Source: Reyranella sp.
GTDB taxonomy: Bacteria > Pseudomonadota > Alphaproteobacteria > Reyranellales > Reyranellaceae
DNA length: 64,000 nucleotides
Direction: 5' to 3'
Assembly: GCA_019750135.1 (NCBI GenBank)
Contig: JAIEOV010000010.1
Span: 186,001 to 250,000 of the forward strand
Shown: positions 18,677 through 27,983 of the stretch, piece by piece
How the letters are laid out: each line of letters starts with the position of its first letter
How positions within the stretch are numbered: position 1 is the stretch's first letter
Translations under genes and position numbers: made by a program
Notes under the pieces: generated by a model
What the model was told of the DNA's origin: nothing
The model's database searches: none
The model's input: only the letters and a program-made list of their open reading frames with translations

Positions 18677-19503
18677 CAGCCGGCCCGCTCAACGAACTCG
18701 GCCGCGACCCTGGGCCGGCGGGCCGCCATGGCCGCGATCATGTGATCGCGCGACGCTTCCAGCAGCGACCGGGCGATGCGCTCCGCCTCGGCGGCGTCGC
18801 CCGAGCGGATCGCGGCCAAAAGGTCGCTCCAGAACCGCGCCGACTGCTGGCGGCGCGGTTGGGTCGTGAGGTCGAGCGGCGGATCGGTCCAGGCCATGCG
18901 CCACAAGGCCCGGCTCGTCATCTCCTCCAGCATGCGCAGCAATGGCCGGTTGCCGCTGAAGCGCGCGATCAGATGCTGGGCGTCGCCGGCGATCAGGGCA
19001 TGGGCGCGCGGGCTGATGTCCATCGCCTCGGCGGAGCGCCCGAGGCGCGCGACCTCGACGCCGAGCAAGCTGACCAGCTCCGCGGAGCGTCGCTCGGTCG
19101 CCTGCCGCGCCGCCAGGCCGAACAGCACGGCGCGCACGCTGAACAGCGCGGCGAGGTCGGCCGGATCGAAAGCGCGGACGCGCGCGCCGTGGCGCGGGAC
19201 GATCTCGACGAAGCCGCGCCGCTCGAGAATGCGGAACGCCTCGCGCACCGGCCCGCGGCTGACGGCGTAGGCCTCGGCGAACTCCTCTTCCTTGAGGCGG
19301 CTGCCGGGCGGGCATTCGCCCTGCATGATGCGATGGCCGAGATGGTCGGCGATCTGCTGCGGCAGCGTCAGCGCGCAGATCGGCGGTCCGGCCGCTGGCT
19401 TGGCCGATGGCTCGGTCACGCCATTGGGGCGCTGAGCACGCACACTTGTGCCTGTGCCGTCCACGATCTCCTCCCGCGGTGCGCTCTTAGCGGCGCCCAT
19501 CAT
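18676..19503 (-). CDS. GntR-family (FCD) transcriptional regulator
   Basis: About 275 residues. A winged helix-turn-helix at residues ~60-115 (GSRLKEEEFAEAYAVSRGP, VREAFRILERRGFVEIVPR) is followed by an all-helical FCD ligand domain (AHALIAGDAQHLIARF..., SRDHMIAAMAARRP). FadR/GntR regulators of this class usually repress neighbouring catabolic or transport genes and respond to a carboxylate or CoA intermediate. The start is uncertain: ATG pairs at 19500/19503 give the family-like length, while a longer frame from 19575 would overlap the upstream ligase gene. No strong ribosome site is seen. Confidence 0.82.
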   Translation of the reverse strand: MMGAAKSAPREEIVDGTGTSVRAQRPNGVTEPSAKPAAGPPICALTLPQQIADHLGHRIMQGECPPGSRLKEEEFAEAYAVSRGPVREAFRILERRGFVEIVPRHGARVRAFDPADLAALFSVRAVLFGLAARQATERRSAELVSLLGVEVARLGRSAEAMDISPRAHALIAGDAQHLIARFSGNRPLLRMLEEMTSRALWRMAWTDPPLDLTTQPRRQQSARFWSDLLAAIRSGDAAEAERIARSLLEASRDHMIAAMAARRPRVAAEFVERAG

Positions 19504-19534
19504 TGCAGTATTTGTGAACGCAGCCGGAAAACTG

Positions 19535-21313
19535 TCAACAAAAAACAATGGCGTCGCGGTCGAGCGGCTCGGCATAGAGCCGCGCGACGTCGGCCGCGCG
19601 CCGCTCGAGCACGCGACGCGTGTTCAGCGAGCGCTTGTCGGTGACCTCGCCGTCGGCCACCGAGGGCGGCTCGTCGAGCGGCAGCAGGCGCAGCACGTGA
19701 TTGCTCGAACCGCCCGGACGGCCGTTGAAGGCCGCAAGCTGCCGTGACAACGCCGCCTTCCACGCGGCGCCGGAGCAGGCTGTCTCATCGAGCCATACCA
19801 GCGCACCGAGATAAGGCCGATCGGGTGCGGCGATCACCAAGTCGCGCACGTAGGGCTGCAGGGCGTCGATCAGCTGCGTGCGCAAGGTCGTGGCGCGCAC
19901 CCACGTGCCCGACGAGAGCTTGAATTCCTCCGAAAGGCGACCAGCGAAGGCGATGCCGGCGACGGGATTGCCTTCATCGACCCAGCGCGCGGCATCGCCG
20001 GTCCTGAAGAAGCCTTCCTCGTCGAACGCCGCGTCGGTCGCGGCGCGATCGTTGTAGTAGCCCGCCATGACGTGCGGGCCCTTCACCCGCAGCTCGTAGC
20101 GATCGCCCGCAGGCACGAGCTTGGCGAGAGCGCTGGGCGGCGGCAGGCCGAGAAGGCCGGAGCGGTCGACGTTCCAGTAGACCATGAGGCCGACGCTGGT
20201 GGTCTCGGTCATGCCCCAGCCGCAGCTGAAGGGAAGCCGCTCGCCGAGCTGGCCGATGGCCAGGTCCTGCAGGCGGTTAAAACTTTCCTGCGGCAGCAGC
20301 GCACCGCCGTAGCCCAGGCCGCGCAGGTTCTTGAAGAATTTTCCGCGAAGGTCCTCGTCGCGCTCAAGCGCTTCGAGCAGCAAGGGATAGGCAGCCGGCA
20401 CCGTCGCGAAGCCGGACGGCGAGAGCTCGCGCAGATTCTCCAGCGTCTCCTGGAAGCGGCCCGGCAGCGGACGGCCGCCGTCTATATATAAGGAGCCGGC
20501 CGAGCGGACGGTGCCGTTCAAATTGGAGTTGCCGCCCCAGGCGTGATGCCAGGGCAGCCAGTCGAGCGACACGCCGATGCGGTGCTCGTCGAGCGGCTCG
20601 CCCAGCGAGCGGTTCATCTCCGCCGCCGATGCGAGGTTGCCGTGGGTGTTGAGCACGCCCTTCGGCAGGCCGGTCGATCCCGACGTGAACAGGATCTTGG
20701 CCGGCGTCTCCGCCGTGATGTGCAGGCGGCGCTCGGCCACCGCAGCGTCGACCGAGCAGCTCGCGAGCGCACCGAAGGCAAGACCGCGCTTGCCGTCGAC
20801 GGTGACCTTGCGCGCGTCGGTGCGGTCGAGGGCAGCGACGTAACGCGCGGAGTCCTGCGCGAACACCAGGCCGGGCTGCACGACCGACAGCGCGTGGTCG
20901 AGGCGCGTGAAGTCGCCGGACAGGGAATAGCGGGGCGAGATCGGCGCCACGAGCGCGCCCGCGCGCAGCGCGCCGAACACCAGCAGCGCGTTCTCGAGAC
21001 TGTTGTCGCTCAGGATGGCGATCGGCTTGCCGTCCGGCCCGAAGCCCTGCGCGATCAGCCACGAGGCGATGGCGCCCGTGCGGGCCCAGGCCTCGGCGTA
21101 GGTCAGCCTTTGCCACGTGCGATCCGGTCCACGGCGTTCCGCCAGGAAGGTGACGTTGGGCCGTCGCTCGGCGGCGCGCCCTAAAAGGTCGATGACCAGC
21201 GGCAGGTCGGCCGGCAGCGTGCGGCCGGAGGACAGGATCACCGTGCCGTCGGCGCGGCGCTCGACCTCGACCGTCGGCCTGGGCCGATTGAGGACACGCA
21301 TCGGCGGCGACAT
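19535..21313 (-). CDS. Feruloyl-CoA-synthase-like AMP-forming acyl-CoA ligase
   Basis: A 592-residue ANL-superfamily ligase. It has the P-loop ILFTSGSTGLPKGV, the substrate-region WLPWHHAWGGN, the GWGMTETTSVG motif, GDAARWVD and the hinge GRLSEEFKLSSGTWV, which has the form typical of feruloyl-CoA synthases. It would activate an aromatic or other carboxylic acid to its CoA thioester. It starts one base after the DppF-type gene of system 2, so substrate import and activation are linked. The acyl-CoA dehydrogenase at 11.3 kb could act on such a product, but that is inference. Confidence 0.82.
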   Translation of the reverse strand: MSPPMRVLNRPRPTVEVERRADGTVILSSGRTLPADLPLVIDLLGRAAERRPNVTFLAERRGPDRTWQRLTYAEAWARTGAIASWLIAQGFGPDGKPIAILSDNSLENALLVFGALRAGALVAPISPRYSLSGDFTRLDHALSVVQPGLVFAQDSARYVAALDRTDARKVTVDGKRGLAFGALASCSVDAAVAERRLHITAETPAKILFTSGSTGLPKGVLNTHGNLASAAEMNRSLGEPLDEHRIGVSLDWLPWHHAWGGNSNLNGTVRSAGSLYIDGGRPLPGRFQETLENLRELSPSGFATVPAAYPLLLEALERDEDLRGKFFKNLRGLGYGGALLPQESFNRLQDLAIGQLGERLPFSCGWGMTETTSVGLMVYWNVDRSGLLGLPPPSALAKLVPAGDRYELRVKGPHVMAGYYNDRAATDAAFDEEGFFRTGDAARWVDEGNPVAGIAFAGRLSEEFKLSSGTWVRATTLRTQLIDALQPYVRDLVIAAPDRPYLGALVWLDETACSGAAWKAALSRQLAAFNGRPGGSSNHVLRLLPLDEPPSVADGEVTDKRSLNTRRVLERRAADVARLYAEPLDRDAIVFC

Positions 21314-21314
21314 C

Positions 21315-22271
21315 TCAGCTCCCGATAAGCGGGTGATGGCAGGCAGCGAATTGCCCTTGGGCGACCTCGCGCAAGGGCGGCACGACGTCGGCGCAGACGG
21401 CGTCGGCGCGCGGGCACCGGGTGCGGAAGCGGCAGCCCGAGGGCGGCGCCAGCGGCGACGGCGGCTCGCCGACCGAGAGGTTGGTGGCGGGCTTCACCGC
21501 GGGATCGGGCACCGGGATCGCGTCGAGCAGCAGCGCGGTGTAGGGATGCGCCGGCTGCGCGAACAGCGTCTCGGTCGGGCCGACCTCGCACAGCTTGCCG
21601 AGATACATGACGGCGATGCGGTCGCTCACCGCCTTCACCACGGCGAGGTCGTGGGCGATGAACAGCAGCGTCAGCCCATAGCGCCGCTTCATGTCCTCGA
21701 GCAGGTTGAGGATCTGGGCGCGGATCGAGACGTCGAGCGCCGACACCGGCTCGTCGCAGATCACCAGCTCCGGCTCGAGGATCAGCGCGCGCGCGATGCA
21801 GACGCGCTGGCACTGGCCGCCGGAGAACTCGTGCGGCAGGCGGCCCGACACCAGGTCGGCATCGAGGCCGACGGCCGTCAGCACCTCGCGGACGCGACGG
21901 TCGCGCTCGGCCTTGTCGGTGACGCCGGCGATGATCAACGGCTCGGCGACGATGTCGCCGATGGTGCGCCGCGGATTGAGCGAGGCGATCGGGTCCTGGA
22001 AGATCAGCTGCAGGCGCCGGCGCATCAGGCGCATCTTCTCGGCCGCAAGCCCGGTGAGCTCGGTGCCGTCGAACACCACCTTGCCCGCGGTCGGCCGGCG
22101 CAGCTGCAGCACGGCGCGGCCCAACGTCGACTTGCCACAGCCGGACTCGCCAACGAGCCCCAGGGTCTCGCCCTTGCCGACCTCCAGGCTGACATCGGCC
22201 ACCGCCGACAGCGTCTTGCCGCCGATGGCGTATTCGACGACCAGATTCTCAACGGAGAGCAACGCGTTCAT
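21315..22271 (-). CDS. dppF: ABC importer ATPase, DppF/OppF type (system 2)
   Basis: A 318-residue ATPase. It has Walker [11 protein letters not shown]-loop [28 protein letters not shown]-loop AHDLAVV, and the C-terminal cysteine region PPSGCRFRTRCPR. The ABC signature reads FSGGQCQRV, with Cys where DppF/OppF proteins nearly always have Arg. The start overlaps the dppD-type stop by four bases (ATGA), and the ligase gene follows after one base. Confidence 0.88.
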   Translation of the reverse strand: MNALLSVENLVVEYAIGGKTLSAVADVSLEVGKGETLGLVGESGCGKSTLGRAVLQLRRPTAGKVVFDGTELTGLAAEKMRLMRRRLQLIFQDPIASLNPRRTIGDIVAEPLIIAGVTDKAERDRRVREVLTAVGLDADLVSGRLPHEFSGGQCQRVCIARALILEPELVICDEPVSALDVSIRAQILNLLEDMKRRYGLTLLFIAHDLAVVKAVSDRIAVMYLGKLCEVGPTETLFAQPAHPYTALLLDAIPVPDPAVKPATNLSVGEPPSPLAPPSGCRFRTRCPRADAVCADVVPPLREVAQGQFAACHHPLIGS

Positions 22272-23236
22272 AGCGGATGCCAGCACGCGAACAGACCACC
22301 CGCGCGCTCCGGATCGGCGAGTGGCGGCTTGGCCGAGCGGCAGTGATCGTCGGCGTAGCGGCAGCGCGGCTCGAACGAGCAGCCTTTCAGCGGCCGCGTC
22401 TGATCGGGCGGACGGCCGGCGATGGCCGGTAAGGGCGTATGCGGGGGAGAATTCAGCTTGGGGATCGCGGCCAGCAGCGCCTCGGTGTAGGGCATGCGCA
22501 TGCGCGTGAAGAGCTTGGGCGTCGGCGCGCGCTCGACGACGCGGCCGGCATACATCACCGCGACCTCGTCGGTGCGGCCGGCGACGACGCCGAGATCGTG
22601 GGTGATCAGGATCATCGCCATGTGGCGGCGCTGCTGCTCGCGCGCCAGCAGGTCGAGGATCTGCGCCTGCACCGTGACGTCGAGCGCCGTCGTCGGCTCG
22701 TCGGCGATCAGGAGCTTGGGCTCGCACGACAAGGCGATGGCGATGGCCACGCGCTGACGCATGCCGCCCGAGAGCTGGTGCGGGTACTGGCGCAGACGCT
22801 GCTCGGGCGCGGGGATGCCGACGGCGGCTAAAAGTTCGGCGCCGCGGCGCGTGGCGGCGGCGGTGTCCATGCCGAGATGGGCCTGCAGGGTCTCGACGAT
22901 CTGCGTGCCGATGGTGAGCACCGGATTGAGCGAGGTCATCGGATCCTGGAACACGACGGCGAGCTCGGGACCGCGCAGGCGGCGCAGTTCCTCGGCCGGC
23001 AAGGTCACGAGGTCGCGGCCGGCGAACAGGATGCGACCGCCGAGCTTGGCGCGCTTGGGCAGCAGCTGCAGGACGGCGCGCGACAGCATGGTCTTGCCAC
23101 AGCCCGACTCGCCCACGATGCCGAGCGTGCTGCCGGGCGCCAGGGTGAGATCGACGCCGTCGACGGCGCGCAGCGGCCCGCGCGGAGTCGGCAGGTCGAC
23201 GGTGATGCCCTCGACCGACAGCAACGGCCCACTCAT
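22268..23236 (-). CDS. dppD: ABC importer ATPase, DppD/OppD type (system 2)
   Basis: A 322-residue ATPase with Walker [11 protein letters not shown]-loop [12 protein letters not shown], signature [24 protein letters not shown]-loop THDLGVV and a C-terminal cysteine-containing extension ([12 protein letters not shown]). The last Walker A residues are TM rather than the usual S/T-x. It overlaps the permease gene upstream and the DppF-type gene downstream by four bases each. Confidence 0.88.
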   Translation of the reverse strand: MSGPLLSVEGITVDLPTPRGPLRAVDGVDLTLAPGSTLGIVGESGCGKTMLSRAVLQLLPKRAKLGGRILFAGRDLVTLPAEELRRLRGPELAVVFQDPMTSLNPVLTIGTQIVETLQAHLGMDTAAATRRGAELLAAVGIPAPEQRLRQYPHQLSGGMRQRVAIAIALSCEPKLLIADEPTTALDVTVQAQILDLLAREQQRRHMAMILITHDLGVVAGRTDEVAVMYAGRVVERAPTPKLFTRMRMPYTEALLAAIPKLNSPPHTPLPAIAGRPPDQTRPLKGCSFEPRCRYADDHCRSAKPPLADPERAGGLFACWHPL

Positions 23237-24105
23237 AGAGCGCCGGGCCTCGGATCGGTCAGCGCGCGCAGCGTGTCGCCGATGACGTTGAAGGCGAGCA
23301 CCGTCAGGAACATGAAGCCGGCCGGCAGGAAGGCGAGCCAGGGCGCGATGTCGAGGTTCTCGCGGCCTTCGCCGATCATGCTGCCCCAGCTCGCGGTCGG
23401 CGGCGGCACGCCGAGGCCCAAGAAGGAGAGCGCGCCCTCGACGACGATGGTGACGGCGACGGCCAGCAGGAAGAAGGCGAGCAGCGGCAGCGCGACGTTG
23501 GGCAGCAGCTCCTTGATCAAGATCCGGCTGTGCGTGGCGCCGAGCGCGCGGGCGGCGGTGACGAACTCGCGCTCGCTCAAGGTCAGGGTGACGGCGCGCG
23601 CGACTCGCGTGAAGGCGGGAATGCCCAAAACGCCGATCACGATGGTGATGTTGGCGACCGATTGGCCGGCGAAGGCGGTCACCGCCAGCACGAAGACCAG
23701 CGGTGGAAAGGCCAGCAGCACGTCGACGCCGCCGACGGCGAACGTTTCGAAGCGACCGCGGAAGTAGCCCGCCACCATGCCGAGGCAGCCGCCGACGATG
23801 ACGCCGATCACTGGTGCCAGAAGTCCGACCAGCAGCGACACGCGGCCGCCATGGATTAGGCGCGAGAGCTCGTCGCGGCCGAGATGGTCGGTACCGAGGA
23901 TGTGCCCGGGGCTGAAGATCGGCGCCCGCTTGGCCAGCAGGTCCATGTCGGTGGGGCTCTGGATCGGCAGCCAGTTGGCGAAGATGGCGCCGAGCCCGAT
24001 CACGGCGAGCCAGGCGACGGAGGCGATGAACAGCGCGCCGACGCGGCGCTGGCGGCGCACCGGCGCCTCGGTCTCGACATCGCGTTCGAGCTCAAGCACG
24101 GCCAT
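23233..24105 (-). CDS. dppC: ABC importer permease, DppC type (system 2)
   Basis: A 290-residue permease: N-terminal transmembrane helix (ALFIASVAWLAVIGLGAIF), the LGTDHLGRDELSRLIHGGR motif, the EAA loop (ARALGATHSRILIKELLPN), and EGALSFLGLGVPPP. It overlaps the DppB-type gene by 14 bases at the start and the DppD-type gene by four at the end. Confidence 0.9.
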   Translation of the reverse strand: MAVLELERDVETEAPVRRQRRVGALFIASVAWLAVIGLGAIFANWLPIQSPTDMDLLAKRAPIFSPGHILGTDHLGRDELSRLIHGGRVSLLVGLLAPVIGVIVGGCLGMVAGYFRGRFETFAVGGVDVLLAFPPLVFVLAVTAFAGQSVANITIVIGVLGIPAFTRVARAVTLTLSEREFVTAARALGATHSRILIKELLPNVALPLLAFFLLAVAVTIVVEGALSFLGLGVPPPTASWGSMIGEGRENLDIAPWLAFLPAGFMFLTVLAFNVIGDTLRALTDPRPGAL

Positions 24106-25042
24106 GGCGGATCCTCGGATCGAGCACGGCGTAGAGCATGTCGACGACGAAGTTCACGACCACGAAGCCGATGGCCACGAACAGCACGACGCCCTGCAGG
24201 ATGATGAAGTCGCGGGCGTAGATGGCGCCGACCAGCAGGCGACCGATGCCCGGCAGGGCGAAGATGGTCTCGACGATCAGCGCGCCGCCGATCAGGCGGC
24301 CGATGTTGATGCCGGCCACCGTCACCAGGGTGAGCGACGACGGCTTCAGCGCATGGACCAGCAGGATGCGGGCCGGCCGCAGACCCTTGGCCTTGGCCAT
24401 GGCGATGTAGTCTTCCTGCAGGGTCGCGATCATGTCCGACCGCAGCACGCGCATCAGCACCGGCCATTCGGCGAAGGCGATGGTGACCGCCGGCAGGATG
24501 AAGCTGCGGAGGTTGGCCAGCGGGTCCTCGTGGAACGGCACCCAGCCGGTCGCCGGCAGCCAGTTCAGCTCCACGGCGAACAGGTAGATGAGCAGGATCG
24601 CCACCATGTAGTTGGGCAGCGACAGCTTGCCGAAGGCGAGGCCGGTGAAGAAGCGGTCGAACGCGCTGCCGCTCTTCACCGCGCATAGGATGGCGAGCGG
24701 GATGGCGATCACCAGCGACAGCGCCACGCCGATCGCCATGAGCTCGAGCGACACCGGCAGTCGGGCGGTCACCGCGGCCCACACCGTCTCGCCGGTGCGG
24801 AAGGAGCGGCCGAGATCGCCGTGCAGCACGTTCCACAGCCAGATGCCGTAACGCTGCCAGATCGGCAGATCGAGCCCCATCGCGGCGCGCAGCTCGGCGA
24901 CCTTCTCCGGCGTCGCCTGGTCGCCCAGGATCGTCGTCGCGAGATCGCCCGGCAGCAGCGAAGCGACCAGGAAGGTGAGCAAGGTGACGGCAAGCAGGAC
25001 CGGCAGCAGGTAGACCAGCCGCCGGCCGAGGAACTTGGCCAT
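24092..25042 (-). CDS. dppB: ABC importer permease, DppB type (system 2)
   Basis: A 316-residue permease with the DppB N-terminus (FLGRRLVYLLPVLLAVTLLTF), GLDLPIWQRYGIWLWNVLHG, an EAA loop (AKAKGLRPARILLVHALKPS) and the IFALPGIGRLLVGAIYARD motif. It follows the binding-protein gene after 36 bases. Confidence 0.9.
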   Translation of the reverse strand: MAKFLGRRLVYLLPVLLAVTLLTFLVASLLPGDLATTILGDQATPEKVAELRAAMGLDLPIWQRYGIWLWNVLHGDLGRSFRTGETVWAAVTARLPVSLELMAIGVALSLVIAIPLAILCAVKSGSAFDRFFTGLAFGKLSLPNYMVAILLIYLFAVELNWLPATGWVPFHEDPLANLRSFILPAVTIAFAEWPVLMRVLRSDMIATLQEDYIAMAKAKGLRPARILLVHALKPSSLTLVTVAGINIGRLIGGALIVETIFALPGIGRLLVGAIYARDFIILQGVVLFVAIGFVVVNFVVDMLYAVLDPRIRHGRA

Positions 25043-25078
25043 CGGCCTAAACCCGTGGTCCCGTCGGGACGACGGGCA

Positions 25079-26614
25079 TCAATCCAGCCACGCGTCGGAG
25101 ACGTCGATGACGCCGCCGTACAGCTTGGGGATGCCCTTCACCTTGGCCTTGGTCATGGCGTAGTAGGTGTTCTGGAAGATCCACATCCAGGTCGCTTCCT
25201 TGTTGAGCAGGCGGCTGATGGCGCAGTAGGCCTCGGTGCGCTTGCCCTCGTCCGCCGTCATGCGCGATTCCTCCAGGAGCTTGTCGAGCTCGGGGTTGGA
25301 ATAGTTGGCGAGGTTGAGCGGGCTCTTGGAATAGAAGTTGGCGAACATCTGCACGTCGGGATCGGGGAAGTCGACGATGCGCCAGCCGATGATGTCGAAC
25401 TTGCGCTGGAAGGCGCGCGGCGGGAACGTCGCCTGGTCGACCTGCTCGATCTCCATCTCGGCGCCGATCTGCTTCCACAGCTGCTGGTAGACTTGGCTCG
25501 TGGCGCGGCCGCGCGGCGTCGCCGTGAACAGCATCTTGAACTTGACCGGCTTGCCGTACTCCTTGATCAGCTCCGCCGCCTTCTTGGGATCGTTGGGCAG
25601 GGCGCCGTCGTCCTTGCACTTGACCCACGAGCCCTCGCCGTAGGGATTGGTCGCCGGCCGGGCCAGGCCGTTGGTCAGCGCCGCCGATGCCTTCTTGCGG
25701 TCGAGCCCCATCATCAGCGCCTGGCGCACGCGCACGTCGTCGAGCGGCGGCACCTTGGTATTGAGCGCGGCGACGCCGGCGCCCGAGCCGACATACTCCA
25801 GCACCGCCAGCGCGTTGTTCTTGCGCGCGCGGGCGATGTTGTCTGCCTCGTACTCGTCGGCCCACACCACGTCGGTCTCGCCGGACACCAGGCTGGCGAA
25901 GCGCGACTGCGCGTCGGGCAGCGGCCGCAGCACGACGCGGTCGAGGTTGGGCTTGCCTTTGTTCCAGTAGTCGGGGTTCTTCTCCAGCACCATGCGGTCG
26001 CCGGCCGTCCACGACTTGATGACGAAGGGCCCGGTGCCGACGGGATTGCGGTTGTAGTCGTCGCCCTTGGTCTGGATCGCCGTCGGCGAATGGATGGTGG
26101 AGTTCTGGTCGGGCCGGGTCAGCAGCGCCGGATGGTTCACCGCCGGGTCCTTGAGCTTGTAGACCACCGTCAGGTCGTCGGTCGGTTCGACGCTCAGCAC
26201 ATTGGCGATGTAGAAGGCGCAGCGGCAGTTGTTCTTGGGGTCCTTCTGGCGGTTGAAGTTGAAGGCCACCGCCTGGGCGTTGAACGGCGTGCCGTCGGAG
26301 AACTTCACGTCGGGACGCAGCTTGTAGGTCCAGGTCTTGAAGTCGTCGGAATGGGTCCACGACACGGCGAGGCTGGGCTTGGGCTTGCCGTTCTCGTCGA
26401 GCCGGGTGAGCTGCTCGAGGAACAGGCTGGCGGCGATGTTGGGCGAGGTGTCGTAGACGCCGACCTTCAGCGGATCGAAGCCCGCGATGTCGAGCTCGAT
26501 GCCGACCGTGAGCGTGCCGCCCTTCTTCTGGGCGAGCGCCGGCGCGGCCGACAGGCCGGCGGCGACGGCCAGCGGAAGCATGACTTTGAGCAGACGCGAA
26601 TGGATCGACGTCAT
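25079..26614 (-). CDS. dppA: Periplasmic peptide-type solute-binding protein, SBP_bac_5 (system 2)
   Basis: A 511-residue binding protein. It has a signal peptide (to about residue 28, SAAPALA) and SBP_bac_5 motifs (YKLRPDVKFSDGTPFNAQ, NPVGTGPFVIKSW, VRQALMMGLDRK). Strong ribosome site GGGAGG before ATG 26614. It is the first gene of a tightly packed minus-strand run that continues through both transporters to the acid phosphatase at 12.4 kb. Its promoter should lie in the ~60 bases to the right, next to the palindromic repeat. Confidence 0.9.
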   Translation of the reverse strand: MTSIHSRLLKVMLPLAVAAGLSAAPALAQKKGGTLTVGIELDIAGFDPLKVGVYDTSPNIAASLFLEQLTRLDENGKPKPSLAVSWTHSDDFKTWTYKLRPDVKFSDGTPFNAQAVAFNFNRQKDPKNNCRCAFYIANVLSVEPTDDLTVVYKLKDPAVNHPALLTRPDQNSTIHSPTAIQTKGDDYNRNPVGTGPFVIKSWTAGDRMVLEKNPDYWNKGKPNLDRVVLRPLPDAQSRFASLVSGETDVVWADEYEADNIARARKNNALAVLEYVGSGAGVAALNTKVPPLDDVRVRQALMMGLDRKKASAALTNGLARPATNPYGEGSWVKCKDDGALPNDPKKAAELIKEYGKPVKFKMLFTATPRGRATSQVYQQLWKQIGAEMEIEQVDQATFPPRAFQRKFDIIGWRIVDFPDPDVQMFANFYSKSPLNLANYSNPELDKLLEESRMTADEGKRTEAYCAISRLLNKEATWMWIFQNTYYAMTKAKVKGIPKLYGGVIDVSDAWLD

Positions 26615-26676
26615 GGTGTTCCTCCCAGAACGGACGGCATTGGCCGCTTCTTCAGATGTGCACTGTAGACAAGGTT

Positions 26677-26754
26677 GCTGGGGGCGCGCCACTCCAGTGG
26701 CGCGTCTTTTGTTGGTTTGACGAAGACGCGCGACTGGAGTCGCGCGCCCCCAGC
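26677..26754. repeat. 32-base inverted repeat with nested palindromes
   Basis: Arms 26677-26708 and 26723-26754 are reverse complements with two mismatches and are separated by 14 bases. Each arm contains its own hairpin: CGCGCCACT-CC-AGTGGCGCG on the left and CGCGCGACT-GG-AGTCGCGCG on the right. The two inter-arm mismatches preserve pairing inside each arm. The right arm ends at the stop codon of the SGNH gene. It looks like a dispersed REP-type element and could act as a terminator between the SGNH gene and the transporter operon. Confidence 0.75.
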
Positions 26755-27923
26755 TACGGCTTGATCAAGCGCTTCTTCAGCTCGCCGGCGATCAGCTCGT
26801 TGGTGACGATCGTCGGATGGCCGTCGTGCGGGATCAGGAGCTTGTTGACGTCCTTGCCGGAGGTGAGGTCGTCGACGCGCACCAGCTCGATGCCGAGCTT
26901 GCGCATCTGCGTGATCACGTCGACCAACTCCGACTGGGCGATCACCGAATCGCCGTGGGTGCCGCGCGACTTCTCGTCGGGCCATGAATAGACCACGACC
27001 AGCGGCGCGTTGAACTTTTCGCGCGCATACTGCTGCAGGCGCGCCATCATGGCGACGAACAGCTTCAGCTGCTGCTCCTGCCGCTGCTTCTGGCCGATCG
27101 CGTCGATGAAGGGGAAGAGCTCGCCCAGGTAATACTTCGCGCCGTCGATCGGATGGCTGAACCGGTACTCGGTGAACGTTCCCGTATGGACCAGCTTGCC
27201 GTCGACAAGCTCGTAGCGCGGCGAGGAGCCGAGCCAGGAGCCGTCGCCGGTGGTGCGCGCGAGCTGGGCCGGGATGATCCAGACGATCACGGCCTTCACC
27301 TTCTGGCCGACATAGCGATCGAGCAGGCCGGCCTCGAAGGCGCGCACCAGGTGGTTGGGCGCGTTGCCCGGCGCGCTCAGGTTCAAGGTGCGCACCTTGC
27401 CGTCGTTGGCCGTGGCGAACAGCCAGGGCAAGGTCTCGTTGTCGGCGATGCCCTGGCCGAACATGAAGGAATCGCCCAGGAAGAGATAAAGGTCGGCGCC
27501 CGGCGGGGCCTTGGGCGTGACGCGGCTGCTCTCGGAATCGATGTGATAGGTCTGGTGGTAGACCGGCTGGCCGTTGAAGGTGGCATGGGCCACGGCCGTG
27601 CTGTCGGGCGCCGGCCGGAAGCCCAGCACGGGATGCGGCTGGGGCCACCAGCGCGGCTCGACCGTGCGCACCAGGCCGGCGCCGTGCGCCGTCGGTGTGA
27701 GAAGACCGGCGAAGGCATCGAGCAGCGCCAGGCTCAGCGCCAGCGCGGCGACCAGCAGCGACCCTGTTCTCCAGCCGTTGCCGCGAAACAGCACAACGCC
27801 TGCAAGCGCCAGAAGCGTCGCCACCAGGCAGGCCCACATCGCCGACGGCAGCGCCAGCGCCGCGGCCACGACCACGGTGAGCATCAAGGCTGCAAGCGAG
27901 AGATTGCGACGGGCCGCAGCCAT
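26754..27923 (-). CDS. Membrane-anchored SGNH/GDSL-type hydrolase
   Basis: A 389-residue protein. Two or three N-terminal hydrophobic helices (residues ~8-75) are followed by an SGNH hydrolase domain: block I LFLGDSFMFGQG with the nucleophile Ser, block III-like LNLSAPGNAPNH, and block V with HDGHPT. It resembles AlgX/PatB-like or lipase-type SGNH proteins facing the periplasm that act on O-acetyl or other ester groups. The substrate is unknown. It stands alone, bounded by two palindromic repeats. Confidence 0.8.
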   Translation of the reverse strand: MAAARRNLSLAALMLTVVVAAALALPSAMWACLVATLLALAGVVLFRGNGWRTGSLLVAALALSLALLDAFAGLLTPTAHGAGLVRTVEPRWWPQPHPVLGFRPAPDSTAVAHATFNGQPVYHQTYHIDSESSRVTPKAPPGADLYLFLGDSFMFGQGIADNETLPWLFATANDGKVRTLNLSAPGNAPNHLVRAFEAGLLDRYVGQKVKAVIVWIIPAQLARTTGDGSWLGSSPRYELVDGKLVHTGTFTEYRFSHPIDGAKYYLGELFPFIDAIGQKQRQEQQLKLFVAMMARLQQYAREKFNAPLVVVYSWPDEKSRGTHGDSVIAQSELVDVITQMRKLGIELVRVDDLTSGKDVNKLLIPHDGHPTIVTNELIAGELKKRLIKP

Positions 27924-27983
27924 TGAGGGGAAGACGCCTCCGGGGGTCAGGAACGCGGAGAGACATGCCCGATACGAGCCTCC

